Below are positions 49,641 through 62,060 of a DNA stretch of 64,000 nucleotides, piece after piece (within the stretch, counting starts at the first letter, position 1; each line of letters opens with the position of its first letter). Where the stretch lies: positions 21,833,049 to 21,897,048 of the forward strand of contig JAVDOI010000008.1 in NCBI GenBank assembly GCA_032191485.1, read 5' to 3'. Both the position numbers and the translations under genes were made by a program. The notes below the pieces were generated by a model that saw only the letters and a program-made list of their open reading frames with translations, did no database searches and was not told the origin of the DNA. Source of the stretch: Leptoclinus maculatus (Eukaryota > Chordata > Actinopteri > Perciformes > Stichaeidae).

Positions 49641-50110
49641 TATCTGCCATGTCTCATCTCCTCGCATATAAAAAAACAGACCAGCAGCGTCCCTTTGTAA
49701 TTGCAGAATCAAGAGCGGGATCTTTCTGTGATTTTCGTTAGGTGCGGAATACTAATAACCATTTATCCTTTGTCCCCGTTCCATATATGAAAAATAATTG
49801 TCATAACCAAATCTCGCCCCCCACCCGCCCCCACTCCCCCTCCCCCCCAGGCCTTTTATGAAAATCAGATCTAGAGAGCGCCTAATTAGGCGTGATTCAC
49901 GGTAAAGGAAGGGGAAAAGAGAGGAATGTGAATAAATTGAGACCAGGAGGAGGAGAGAGCGGAGCGACAGACTGGTGATTAATGTGAAGGCTGTGATGCA
50001 CGTCGACGGGGAGACAAATGAAAGGAAGGGGAGAGGTTTTTTCTTTGAGGAGGGAAACGAGGACGCGGTCGAACATTTTCTTTTCAAATCTGGACAAATC
50101 GCGGTGAATC
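49641..50110. promoter_or_regulatory. Candidate conserved non-coding element
   Basis: Includes GAAAAATAATTGTCATAACC, CGCCTAATTAGGCGTGATTC (with its own short palindrome CGCCTAATTAGGCG, 49879-49892) and TTAATGTGAAGGCTGTG. Repeat-free apart from a C-rich stretch (49816-49850). Confidence 0.3.
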
Positions 50111-51399
50111 GGTATGTTATCCCGACTTTTTTGGGCTTGTGACCCTGACAGAACAGGCTACCTGTGGCCTCATGGGTTAAAGATGTGTTACGTCCACGTC
50201 ATATTTAGCCCCTTGATTTATCTCTATAATCCTTAGAGGCCTGAAAATGTAAAATAATAAAAGACTACAGGCACATAAAAAAGACATTGATTTTGTGCAA
50301 TATTATTTTCTTTCCTTTTATTCATCTTGTGAATAATCTTTTCTTGTGACCACTAGGAGATTCAAATTGGGAACCTTTCTTCCAAACTGCATGATCTACT
50401 TTGCAGCTAACAGCATCCTGCAAAGCAGGAAACCCAATCACGACACATTGCTTTTTGTTGTTGTCTGATTTATTCATATATACGTTCACTATACAGCGCA
50501 GCATGTATAGAAACATCCGGAGTGTGTGGGGAGAGGCTGAATATCGGCGTTAGGATCTGCGTCAGAGGAGTGGCTGACCATCTCCCAGTCTGGCTGATGG
50601 CATGGCTAATGGACTAACTGGCCGCGTTGGGAGCTAACCTCATTGTTAGGCGTGTGAGTGATTTCCAACCTGGGATTGTCATTGCCCCATCTGGGCCGTC
50701 TGAATCAGAAGTCATCCAGTAACCAAGCTGCTGGTCTTGCTGGCTGGCTGCAGCTCCTTTAGCGATCAGCGGCGCTGCTGCTCTGGTTTGGCTGCAGTGC
50801 TAATTGATGGAAGAAAACGCAGGAGTCCCCCCCCCCCCCCCCCCCCCCACCACTAATGGGAGTCTCTCTCTCTTTCTCTGTCTGATTCACCTCATTATAA
50901 AGGAAATGTTCACACACGGTACCTCAACTATTCGCTTTTAGACGGGGCAACGTAAGCTTGAGATGCAGCCTTTTGAGACATTTCTTTATATAGCAGATAT
51001 TGTCTCGTTAGTCATTTGTAAATGACATATGCACTGATAACTGTTCAGCCCCATGTTGTAACATTATATCCCAGTGGCTGGGTGGCAATTGGTAGGTCTA
51101 AGAAACACCCCCATTGGGCTGGTACCATTCTGTGGCCTGAGCTGACTATGCAGTGTGCTCGCATTTCCAGTCTTTCTCCATATTCAAACACACTGCTTAC
51201 GCTGCAGGCCAGTCTGCAGTAGGGGAGTAAATGCAGTCCCAGTCCAACTTGACCTGACATGTCGAGCGACGGGGAGTATTCTGCTGCATTTTAAGCCTCG
51301 TATGGAAAACGGAGAAAAAGGAAACGGGTGGAAACAGAAATACTGGTTCACAAACATTCCAGATACACGTTGTGGTTGTGGGCAGTCCAAGTGCCATTT
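50111..51399. other. Intergenic, C22 run
   Basis: No exon. Contains a C22 homopolymer at 50827-50848 and a complex stretch (50540-50820) with GTGCTAATTGATGG that may be regulatory. Confidence 0.5.
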
Positions 51400-51600
51400 A
51401 AAGCTAGGGTGGGTAATCTTCCTCATAACGATTTGTATCTTGTATTTGTTGAAATTCTCATTACGTCCCGTCACAGCAATCAATAAATCTAATTGGACGG
51501 GCTGATACGTTCGTAATGATAAGAATTTTGTGGGAGGAGGGAGGGGCTGTCAGAGTTGCCCACTTGGCATTCATAGAAAAAGAGTTGGCAACACTGGGCC
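51400..51600. mobile_element. Dispersed MITE-like fish repeat
   Basis: AAAGCTAGGGTGGGTAATCT, then TTTGTTGAAATTCTCATTAC, CAGCAATCAATAAATC and GTTGCCCACTTGGC; a phrase order I recognise from a frequent percomorph repeat. Confidence 0.5.
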
Positions 51601-51607
51601 GGGTTTT

Positions 51608-51790
51608 AAGTAGTGGTGACACGGATCATAAAACTCACGGTTCGGATCGTATCACGGATCAGAGTCACGGATCAGATCACAGATCAAACATAACTTTTAG
51701 AGATCCCTGATCACGTTTTTTTGCCGCCGATACTAATTACCGATCATTGATGATCGAAATTGCCAGATACAGATCCCTATTGTTGTTTGA
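51608..51790. mobile_element. Degenerate DNA-transposon relic (ACGGATCA repeats)
   Basis: ACACGGATCA, CACGGTTCGGATCGT, CACGGATCAGA and GATCCCTGATCACG recur within 180 bp, resembling the ends of fish hAT relics. Termini are not resolved. Confidence 0.4.
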
Positions 51791-53784
51791 TCATAGCAGC
51801 TGGTCTACCACTCTGAAGTCAGTGTAAACCATCAAACATTCTAAATGTTGTCCTTTTACTTTGTTTTAGTCATCTATAGGTCTAAATCTGGTCATTTTAA
51901 TGAGGTATTATATAAGCTGCTTAATATATAATATAATAATATATAATAATTTACCTTCACCCAATCCTCATTTTTAATGAACAGAGCTTGAACGCATCAT
52001 AATGTAACTGAGTGTAACCTCCGTTTGTTAGCCGTTAGCATGCTGCTAACGTTACTAGCTCTTCTCCTGTCAATTTAAACACAGATCGGTTGTTTACATT
52101 GTAACTAGAAAAGCATGAATGCCGATGTCCTTATTATATATTTTACTGAATATCTAGCATGCTTTTGCTAGTCAAAATGCTAAATCATCAAACGTTTTTT
52201 AAATGGACTTTACTTTTTCAAACGTTCATTTCAGCAGTCTAGTTTAGTCATTGTGCTGTGTCAAATGAATTGATTAGATGACATTAAACTTTGTTTAGAT
52301 AATGAAATGGTATAGGGGACTGAAAGTCTGGGACCATGGAGGTATTATAGTGTGCTGTTATGGCAGGAAGTAAAATGTGCAGTTGAATGGAGAACCCAGG
52401 GATGATGAGACAAGAGCACGAGGAAGATTTCCTGCCAACACTTCAACCCTCCATTGATCAATTATAGGCAAACATTAAATAAATGGTTCATAGCACACTA
52501 TTAGATAGTTGTAAGCTGATGTAAATCATGATTATATATTGAATGACAATAGAGTAATTACTGTAATCAAATAAAATCTGTATCCCTATAGGGAAGTTAT
52601 AATCATTGAGACTGTACATTACTGAATGCTTATAACGGCTTACAACTACATTATAATGTTGTATAAAGTGTTTGTATCGTTGCTAAATAAAAGTACAGTG
52701 TTTGTTTTTAACAGACGCTGTGAATAAGAGCAATGTATTAATTAAGAGTGTTGTGTGTTTGTTTTGGGTTGAGGCTGCATCAGATTAGACGTCTTATTGT
52801 CCCTGCTAAGTCCTGTCAGGTTACGTCCTCAAATGTCCAGCTCTGTCCACAATGTCCTGTCTTGTTATTGTAAATTCTATGAACAGGATTCGATCGTGCA
52901 TCCTTTATCTGAACAAAGCAGTCCACAGTCACTCACTGCATCTCTTCCTCCTCAGCACTTTGGGGTCACACGTTCGCCGCTGCCTGTCCCGCATACCCAC
53001 AATGCTTCTGTTTGCCCTGATCAGACTCATGCATTCGTTAGAGGTGCGGCTCCTTACAAGTCAACTCCGGGGAGTGATCGGCGTTGCTTTTTCTAGGTCA
53101 CTGGTTATGCGATGCGCCGAGCCACTGGGAGCCACTTCTGCTCCTGTTCTCCCTCCGCTGGAGCAGGAGCCAGCCGCATCTCCAATTAAAGTTCCCTCCA
53201 ACCGGCTACACCCATCCGCCATCGGATCTGGAGCAGTCATCTCGCATTCAGACGTCTTCCCTCACACTCTGTACCCAGAGTCCCTGAAGATACCAGGGAG
53301 AGACAAGGAAAGATTGTTTCCTGATTGCCGGCAAGAGGAAAAAGGGGGAAGCTTTTTGAAATATTTAGCAGCGAAGCGGTCTCGCTGGAATGGGGAGGTT
53401 TTGTTGTGTTTTATATTTGATGGTGGTAAACTTCGGAGGTACACAGGTCTTCCATTTAAATCACAGAGATGTCACAGTCGATGAGAATTCACCGTGACTC
53501 CGCCACATGACTTTTTCAAGACTGCTGCGACTTGGGAAAGACGGGGGAATGTTTACATGGCAGCTGCTCACGAGGGAGAAGGTCTAATTTATGCAGCAAG
53601 TTACTGTTCTTCTATAACTTCTATAAACTGTAGCTCAGGATTTATTTTATTTTAGTTATTTGTTTTTCAGACCAGAGAGCTATCATATAGGCCACTAAAC
53701 ATTTTGAGTAAGAATGACACATTGAGATTAAAGGGCAGATCAGATTTAGCTTTTTCCCAATGTTGTTACAGAGTCATTTAACAT
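51791..53784. other. Intergenic with a 210-codon ORF of doubtful status
   Basis: AT-rich to 52750, then GC-richer. A plus ORF at 52852-53484 has no recognised domain, no Kozak or splice support and a composition like its surroundings. The 53330-53420 stretch looks like regulatory sequence. Confidence 0.45.
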
Positions 53785-53975
53785 GAGGTTGTGCAGTCAC
53801 TTGATGTGGGCTCCAAAAGTGAGTCAATCCTGTGACGTCACCCATCGGTTTCGGACTGCATTTTTGAAGCCTCAAAATTTTCATTTTGGCGATCGCCATC
53901 TTGGTTTTTTGCAGCTGTTCAGAAACCACTTGCTGACATCAGGAGCGACAAGACTACGTCCATGTTTTATACAGT
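53785..53975 (-). mobile_element. Dispersed repeat related to 38527-39050
   Basis: Carries TGTGACGTCACCC, CGGTTTCGGACTGC and CATCTTGG in the inverse order and strand of 38940-39020, and ends TATACAGTCTATG, a frequent fish repeat phrase. Confidence 0.55.
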
Positions 53976-54599
53976 CTATGCTCTGACTTTTCAGTCCCAA
54001 CTGAAAACACTCTGTTCACGTTATTTGATCCATTGCTCATTGAGGATAGCAACGTTTTGCTAACGCATCTTTGCTACATTTTTAACACTTTGTTTTCATA
54101 GTGCAAGGCCCCCAACCCAAACCCCCCAGGAAGAGTGCCAGGATTCGAAGCAAATTTTACATAGTGGCCAAACGGTAGAATTACAATTTCCTGGTCCGTC
54201 GCGTGATGCCAAGGGGCCCAAAAATACTTTTTTTTCCGCATAGGAAAAGGGAAAGAGATGTCTGTAAATCAGCAGATAATAAAAGTAAAACGCACTAATA
54301 GCCGAATACAGAGTTATTTCCCTTCCTCCGTTCATGTGAATGAGCCCGAAAACGAGGCAGGACCGAGGGCTGGGAGGCGGGGTTAAAGAAAGTGCTCTTG
54401 TTCTATGGGCCCCATAATGTGGAAGATCCGGGTACGTTTATCTGAATTCTACACTCGGAAGTCAAACTTTTCTTTTGTTTCATGGGCCACTGAGCAACAT
54501 TCACAGAAATGAAAAGGACGCCACCTCAGACACTGCATCCTGTTCTCTTTATACATTAATGCCCCAACCACTTTGATACCAAAAAAAAATGTTCATAGT
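53976..54599. other. Intergenic, nothing recognised
   Basis: No repeat or exon identified up to the L2 tail. Confidence 0.5.
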
Positions 54600-54829
54600 T
54601 ACATTACATTACATTTAGCAGACGCTTTTATCCAAAGCGACTTACAATAAGTGTATTCAACATAGGTATTCAAGAGAACTACTAGTCACCAGAAGTCATA
54701 AGTGCATCTCCTTGTTTAAACAAGAATCTAAGAGCATAAACCAGAGCAAGAGTACAGAAACAAACTAATACGAATACAATAAGTGCTGAGTGGAAGGCTC
54801 AGGGTAGTACTTCTTGAGGAGGTGAGTTT
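54600..54829 (-). mobile_element. 5'-truncated L2-clade LINE 3' end
   Basis: Plus-strand start TTACATTACATTACATTTAG is the reverse of a (TGTAA)n tail. The next phrase, GCAGACGCTTTTATCCAAAG, is the conserved L2-type 3' end of fish LINEs. About 90% like the copy at 61006. Only 3'UTR remains; no coding part. Confidence 0.8.
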
Positions 54830-55892
54830 ATTCATTCAGCGTGCTGTAACTTTGACGTTTTAACTTCTGGATACTACATCCTTTTTGGGTCCAAACCTGG
54901 TCTAATTGCTATCATTTCATTATGGAAAAAGCGAGGCGAGCAAGTACTATTGGTAACCGTAGCGCCGGCTGTTTCCCGCTGCAGATAAAGAGTGTGTTGC
55001 AGACTGCACTTATTAATTTATCCCCACCCTCCAGCTGTGAGCCTTGACCTGCTGTACATTGACACACTGTATGTTATTAAACTGCAGAACATGACATCGT
55101 TTTTTGTTTGTTTATTAGATATTTCTGTCTACAAAGTTCAGTTATTGAAAAGGAATCAAACATCTGGTAGCCATTGGGCATCACTGATCACCTGAGTGTC
55201 TGTTTATTGTTATACTGTTATCACTTTTAAAAGTGTAAAAGCAACCTGATGAACACAGCCGGGCCCTGGGAAGGTTGTGAAACAAGAAAGTCGACAGCTA
55301 CATGGTAACAACAGGGAGTTTGTCTCCATCCCGCTGGATTCACCTCAGCTCACCTGCAGAAACAGATGTCTCTCCTACACACCATTTGGACTGGGACACT
55401 TTTACCTTTTTTTTTTTGAATCACCTAATTGTTATTCATTTTGAAAAGGCTTCAGATGTTTGTTCAGCTTCAGTTCCCTAAAACTACCTTCACTCCAATA
55501 AGTCTGCTCAAAAGTTAGACAAAGCCTCGGGACTTTCTGCTGTCTGTTGCAAACTTTGTTTCCTTTGAACTCACACACAGTGTTTGTTTGCATGATTAGC
55601 ACACCTCAGTGTTAATGTGATTGAAATGTCCTTGGGTTGTCGGGCTGACGCATTTATGAATGCTATGAGTATTTATGAATATTTAGACCTTTTCTCTTCA
55701 ATACATGTAGCTGTTTTTACAGTACATGTGAGCACAGAAAATGATAATATTGTACATGAAAAGGTGTTACTTTGTCTGCATTACAAAAACACAACTGATC
55801 CTCAATTTGATGAGATGTATGTCAACATTTGAACATATTATATTCTTTTCTATTTACAATTTGATATTGATTTCAGTTATATTGCCCAGCCC
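54830..55892. other. Intergenic, nothing recognised
   Basis: AT-rich, no exon. Confidence 0.5.
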
Positions 55893-56120
55893 TAAGCAGT
55901 GTTGGAAAGTGACTTACAACTATATTTACCCAAATAAGGTACTGCAATTTTGACGTATTTGTACTTCCATATTATGCTACTTCCTCTTTGTTTCCAAGAT
56001 GAGATTTCAGAGGGAAATATTGTATTTTTTGAGACTGCATTATTTGACAGCTATAGATACTACTGATTTTACAGTGTTTACACAGATTTTTTTGTTTATT
56101 TTGTAAAGTATTTTGTGTCA
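55893..56120. mobile_element. Degenerate common fish repeat (GTTGGAAAGT … GTACTT type)
   Basis: AGCAGTGTTGGAAAGTGACT, TTTGTACTTCCATATTATGC, TTTCAGAGGGAAATATTG and TTTGACAGCTATAGATACTA in this order match a repeat found throughout teleosts, here strongly diverged. Confidence 0.65.
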
Positions 56121-57039
56121 ATTATTGAATACTGAAAGTTGCTTTAAAAAAAAATTAAGAAATCTGTAAGTAATAGTGCAAGTGCTATTTACAACCAACA
56201 CAAGAAGACGTGCTCCTTTGTAGTGAGCGCTCGGTTCAGTTGTTTCATTTGCTGAGCGATAGATTTACATTGTCTTACCTTGGCGTGCAAATCAAGGGAA
56301 GCAGTTGTTGATCACTTGCGGCCCCTATCGGCCGGCTAAGAGTAGTGAGGAGTCAGGAATCAATGACAGGAAATAAAATATGTTTTTAAAAAATGTGAAT
56401 CACCTCGGTCCGTGAGCATTCCGTCATAAATGAGCACAGAAATGATTGATTGGGCTGATGGGTCCAGTAGTGTGCGAGATTAGTCGTGGACAGACAGACA
56501 GACACAGAGATGCACACACACAAACATCCAGAAACATAATCTTCTGGTGGAAATCATAATAAGGCAATAACGTATCATTAATAAAAAAGAAAACACTAAA
56601 ATTATGACGGATTATATCATATATTTATATATATATATTATATGATATTTGTGATTGTTCAAAAATCCATGTAATTTGTCTGTTATCAAACATCATTGTA
56701 GCAGTGTTAGAAATATCTCAACATGGTGTCATGTCATGTGGGGCAGTGATCCAGAGGAATACAAAATAAAAAAAACATCCACCCACACAGCATAGTAATC
56801 CCATAAATACAGAGTTAATTTTAACAGTATTGTAGTAGAATTCCTGCACGGCACCACATGGTATAGCTGCACTACAAACAGCCCGAATCCACGTCTCCCC
56901 TATTAGAGAAGCTGCACGGCCGTGGCAGCAGCAGAGATGAAGGGCCATCAGGGGAATTCATCCCTCCCTCCATCCAACCATCCATCCATCCGACGCTATT
57001 AGGGGGAGGCTGCTTCTAGAGACAGCCTGCTCCGAGGCA
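56121..57039. other. Intergenic, small TCCA repeat
   Basis: A (CCAT)n-like run at about 56960-56992. No exon. Confidence 0.5.
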
Positions 57040-57310
57040 AGAGGCAGGGGCTTCTCATCTAAATATTAATAATGCCTCCGTGGTGCGCCCACATATAAAA
57101 AGAAAGAGGGGAAAAGACTGGGTTGGAAGGGCAGAATCTAATTAAAAAGCTGGCTAATAACCTCCGCATTCTGTTATCATCCTGATGCGACGGCCTCGGC
57201 CATGACGGCTCGGAGCAGGTCCATAAAGGAGAAGAAGAAACCCAGGAGTGCCTGCCGTTCACCGGCTGAATGGGCTGAAATTGAAAGCAATCTTGCATTT
57301 ATAAACACTT
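57040..57310. promoter_or_regulatory. Candidate conserved non-coding element
   Basis: Complex segment with ATCTAAATATTAATAATGCC, ATCTAATTAAAAAGC, GGCTAATAACC and CTGTTATCATCC words. No ORF. Confidence 0.3.
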
Positions 57311-60300
57311 ACAGTAAGCATAGAATTGTCTGAGCGCGCTCTGATTTGTTTGGAGGCAGGTGAAATTTTTTTGTCCCTCAAACTAGATAATAGGTTTTTC
57401 CATTTGTGAGCCACACATTATGCTAATATGATACGCCTGTATCTGTCATTTACTTGGAGTGTTTGCCTTTGTACTCCACAGCCTTTGTATACGTGTGTGT
57501 GTGTGTGCGTCAGGTAGTGTGTGTGACTGGGCTCATGCATGCACATGCAAGTAGGTGAACGCATGTGAGTGACTGTGTGTTTTTGTGCTGCGTGTGTTGG
57601 CTGCAAACCCACTTTTCAATCTTGTTTTTGGGGCCACTGATAATTCCACCATTTACTAACTGGAAAATAGCTAATTAAAACCCACTTCAGCTAACAGGCT
57701 GTCTGGGACGACCCTAATGTCGCTGTGTGCTAACGCCTGCTTGCCATTTCCGCTCCCTTACACCATAACCAGTGACTGTTACCCCGAACCCCCCCCCCCC
57801 CCAGCAATGAGGAATCTGCTGACGGAAAGCTGCTGCATACAAAAAACGCTGACTAACCGCGCTCCTCACAGGTAATACTCTAAAGTTAAAAACAGTCCTG
57901 TTCATGATGAATGTGATCCGTTTTAAATGAAACACACGGCTGTTTTATAAGCTATTTAACCTTCAAATGAGGGAGAAACTTTTATTTTGAAGAGCAAATG
58001 TTTTAGAATCCCAAAAATATACAATCCGATCCGTTGGCATCAGTTAGTATGAAGATGTCATGTTATGCCTCAAAATAAGAGGCAGACCATATTAATATAG
58101 ATCAAGTCAAATTCTCTGATTTAAAAAAAAATTCTCTTGTAGAAAGGCTCATGAAAATGAAAAGCTTCATGTTGAATGAAAGCTCCTCGTGAAATGCTCA
58201 CGATTTCATGTCCATATTAGGCAAAAAGTTGGACAAATGACAAATATTAAAAAGGGAACTTGAGCAATTTTGTTCTGCCGTAGTAAGAAAGTGATTATTC
58301 CAAAAATACTGTATCCTACATATCCCATAATGCTATTGAGTTGCATCTCTCCTCTTTGCGTTCCCTTCTTGCCTGGTAAATGCCCAAGTCTTTTATTAAA
58401 CTATTCATCTCCAGTATGTAAAAGCCTTTTCTTTTTATCTGACAAATGTAACAAATAAACAGATGGACCTGTGGGTACAGCCACAGACACCACAAAGAAA
58501 GAGCCTAAATATTTTGTATTTATTCAGTTGAAGGCTGATTATCTGTTCATTTCATTCCTCGGCATGAAGGTCTGTTTCAAAGCCGGGGAAGAGAATAACA
58601 GATTCTGTAATCACACCACTAGATTTTAATGGATAAAAGTCTCTTACTCACACATATCTTATTTGTAGAATGAAATGATTCAAATGGAGCAGCTGATACA
58701 TTCACCCCTCCGAATGAGAGAATTAATTGTCAACTTGTTGCTATCACATCACGTGTGTAACATTCTCTGTACAGATATCACAGTGAAACTGTGAGAGAAA
58801 CATATGGAATCTCACTCATTTCCTTAAGAGAATACAGTGTTTTACTGTCTCCACACTATCAAGCAGCGTGGATTACAGTTTGATTTAGCTCAGCAAATTT
58901 AAAGTCCTCATTAAAAAAGAATCCTACATAAACATACACGAATGCAACCGCTCGGAGAATAGATAATGTGTTTTAAAAATCAGGTATTGTTTTCCCCGTT
59001 ACCGCTGCGCGGGCCCCCAGAGGCCGCGAGAGGAAATGCACAGAGCCCGCGCTGCTTTTGTTAATTAAAGCTGTCAATCAGTTTCTTTTTTTCTTGTTGT
59101 TGTTGTTTTTCTGTCTCTCTCTCTGGATCCGTTCGTGTCACTCTGATCAAAGCCGCGATCAAAAAAAAAAAAAGAGAGAAGAGAGAGAAGAGCCATTTTC
59201 TTCAAGCAAACAACAGGAGTTTTCATGTCTTTTTAATGCAAGACTCTTTAATGCAAACTTTTGGTGTGTTCAAAGTTCTTTTTTCTTTCTTACCGCTTCT
59301 TATTCGCTGCGGTTTTTATTTTGCATCTTCATCTTTTATTCATCTCTTTCCTCTCAGTAGGTTCAGCCACTAGAAAACGCATTTGGGTTCATTACACAGT
59401 ACTTGCAGCACACACAAAGGAATATTGTTTTCTTGACTTGAGATGAGGGAAAGTTGTTGAATTCACGACGCGCCACACGTCCGAGATTACCTTCTAATCC
59501 AAATGATTTGAATGGAACACATCTGATGTTAAGATGCAAACGTTTAATCCGGTTCTGACCATGATTTACAGATTGTTTATTATAACGTGATTAAAATACA
59601 CCATTCCCGCTCAAATACTCATGTTTGATCACCCGTCTCCTCTTTTTACTGTTCAGTAGATTCTCTTTCAGCGTGCACTTCAGAAAAAGGTGCAAAAGGA
59701 GAAGGCATGTAACTGAAAGCAGACTGAAGCACTCAGTGTTAAATGTATTAGCATACATAAAAAACATTTGCTGTAGAGAAACACGACTAACATGAGTCAA
59801 CAGAGCAGGTCTGAGTAGAGAAAAGCACATTAGAACATTTAGAAAAGTGTGAACCATACAGATGAATACAGATGGCTGTGCAAATACACCAGTGGTGTTA
59901 AAACACATGTACAAGTACAGTTTTGTGGGTTGGAATGGACAATACATGCAGATATTGCGAGTTTAGATATACAGGGTTTTTTGGATGTGTTTTGTGCAAC
60001 TACAAGTTTATTTTGTTTTTTTTGTCTGTATAAATTTTTTGTCTCTATAAATACAGTAGGAATGTGTGTACCGGTATGTAGATATTGGAGAAATACATAC
60101 TGTATGTATAGTTTGGGTACTAACTCTATTTGATCCTTTTGGGTGGCACTAGCAGAGATGGGGAAGGTAAATGTGTATTTACTGCATGATGAATACGGTG
60201 AACTGTATATTTCTGGGAAAAATTAATAACAATATGATCGAAATGCTCCAATAACACCGACAATAATCCCCATTACAAGGATAGATATTTTGATTAGTTA

Positions 60301-60390
60301 CATTAGTTGAGGCTCGTTTAAAAGGATGGAAGTACATCGAGTGAAGATGGGAGGAAAGTGTCTGTTGTGTCTCAGAGTTCCCAGGAGGCC
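57311..60390. other. Intergenic, no gene recognised
   Basis: AT-rich with a C run (57789-57802) and short TG stretches near 57493. The segment 58980-59170, with GTTAATTAAAGCTGTCAATC and CTCTGATCAAAGCCGC, could be regulatory. No exon on either strand. Confidence 0.5.

Positions 60391-60422
<32 letters not shown>
60391..60422. repeat. (CTGT)n microsatellite
   Basis: About eight CTGT units with one variant. Confidence 0.9.
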
Positions 60423-60423
<1 letters not shown>

Positions 60424-60544
60424 ATGTTCTATAGAGAGAGTCCGGGCCTCAGAAAGCCCCAGAGAGCAGCTCGACATGTCCGTTCGATTAGAGAGGGAGA
60501 GCAACCCAGCAGGTGTGTGTCTGTGTCTCTCTGTGTGTGTGTGT

Positions 60545-60568
60545 GGGGGGGGGGGGGGGGGGGGGGGG
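60545..60568. repeat. G24 homopolymer
   Basis: Preceded by a (GT)n tract. Confidence 0.9.
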
Positions 60569-60834
60569 AGTGTTCTCCATCCATTCAATCAGCTTCAGTG
60601 TGCCGAAGCAGCTTTTAGTGATCACCTACTCCAACTCTGTGTCAGTGTGAACCCCCACATTCTAATATGGATTATTGTTCCAGTTGAGTGTGTGGAGACT
60701 CATGTCAGGTTGGTTGATTGGAGTGTTTTTAAATTATATGTTATTCTTGAATTTCTAACAGGAAATTTAGGGAAACAAGGGAATGTTAAAAACAATATTC
60801 CTTTGCTAAGCTCTTGTTCACTTTTAAAGAAGAG

Positions 60835-62060
60835 CAATACAAAGCATCCTGACTGGAAATGGTGCCCGGCCCAGGACAGGAGAGCTCTACAGCGGGCGAT
60901 AAAAACCGCAAGGAACATCATTGTTACCCATCTACCAAACATCGGCGATATTGATGATAAGAGGTACCTGCGAAGAGCCCAAAGGACATTAAAAGACAAA
61001 ACCCATTACATTACATTACATTACAGTCATTTAGCAGACGCTTTTATCCAAAGCGACTTACAATAAGTGTATTCAACATCGGTATTCAAGAGAACTACCA
61101 GTCACCAGAAGTCATAAGTGCATCTCCTTTTTTAAACAAGCATCTAAGAGCATAAACCAGAGCAAAAGTACAGAAACAAACTAATACGAATACAATGAGT
61201 GCAACAAACTAATATGAATACAATGAGTGCTAAGTGGAAGGCTCATTACTTCTTGAAGAGGTGAGTTTTCAGCCTGATGAAAGATGGGCAGCGACTCTGC
61301 TGTCCTGACGTCAGTGGGGAGTTCACTCCACCACTGTGGGGCCAGGACAGGAAACAGCCGTGACCGGGTCGATCGGCCGCAGGGACCTCTGAGCGACGGG
61401 GCGACCGATCGCCCCGAGGCAGCAGAGCGAAGTGGTCGGGCGGGGGTGTAGGGCTTGACCAGGGCCTGGAGATAGGAAGGAGCTGTTCCTTTCACTGCCC
61501 TGTAGGCTAGCACCAGAGTCTTAAACTGGATGAGCTCTTACAGGTAGCCAGTGTAGAGAACGGAGAAGGGAAGTTGTGTGGGAGAACTTGGGGCGATTGA
61601 ACACCAGACAAGCTGCAGCTTTCTGGACAAGCTCCAGAGGTCTGATGGCCGACGCCGGAGCTCCGGCAAGTAGTGAGTTGCAGTAGTCCAGGCGGGAGAT
61701 GACCAGAGCCTGGATGAGCACCTGCGCCGAATCCTCCTGATGTTGTAGAGCAGGAATCTGCAGGAGCGTGTAACCGATGCAATGTTTGCTGAGAACGACA
61801 GTTGGTCGTCGAGGGTCACACCCAGATTCCTCGCAGTCCGAGTTGGCGTCACCACGGTATCATCAACCCACCAGGCCACAGCCTGTTCACCCTGCTGCCG
61901 AACCACCAGACTCCAGAGCAGCTTCTTTCCTCAGGCTCTGAGACTCCTCAACTCATCCTCCACCCTCCACCATATCAAATAGTTTTGTTTACAATCGGAT
62001 GTCGTTGTGCAACCCAGTGTTGTGGAATGACAAACAAATGAACCTTGAACCTTTAATCTT
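60835..62060 (+). mobile_element. Rex/CR1-like LINE 3' fragment split by an L2 insertion
   Basis: Plus-strand fragment of a reverse-transcriptase C-terminal region: AQDRRALQRAIKTARNII and KRYLRRAQRTLKDKTH (60865-61005), resumed after the insertion by GHSLFTLLP and TTRLQSSFFPQALRLLNS (61871-61960). These motifs have the usual order of the end of fish Rex1/CR1-like LINE ORF2. The second part needs a frame change and seems to lack about ten residues, so the copy is dead. It ends near 62060 in CCTTGAACCTTTAA. The 5' part of the LINE is missing. Confidence 0.75.
61006..61864 (-). mobile_element. L2-clade LINE 3' part, inserted in the other LINE
   Basis: Minus-strand element of 859 bp. Its 3' end is the TGTAA-repeat tail (61006-61025) plus the conserved GCAGACGCTTTTATCC phrase. 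Upstream, in several frames, are LGVTLDDQLSFSANI, SRLDYCNSLLAGAPASAI, LVFNRPKFSHTT, LLRSLHWLPV, LAYRAVKGTAPSYLQALV and WWSELPTDVRTAESL, the classic L2 ORF2 C-terminus. Frameshifts make it inactive. The identical AACCCA at 61000-61005 and 61865-61870 is a likely target duplication. A 28-bp internal repeat lies at 61171-61226. Confidence 0.88.

Noticed and set aside
60476..61066. 196-codon ORF as a host gene
   Set aside because: Only its end (LQRAIKTARNII onward) is meaningful and belongs to the Rex/CR1-like LINE; the start is TG/G-run translation.
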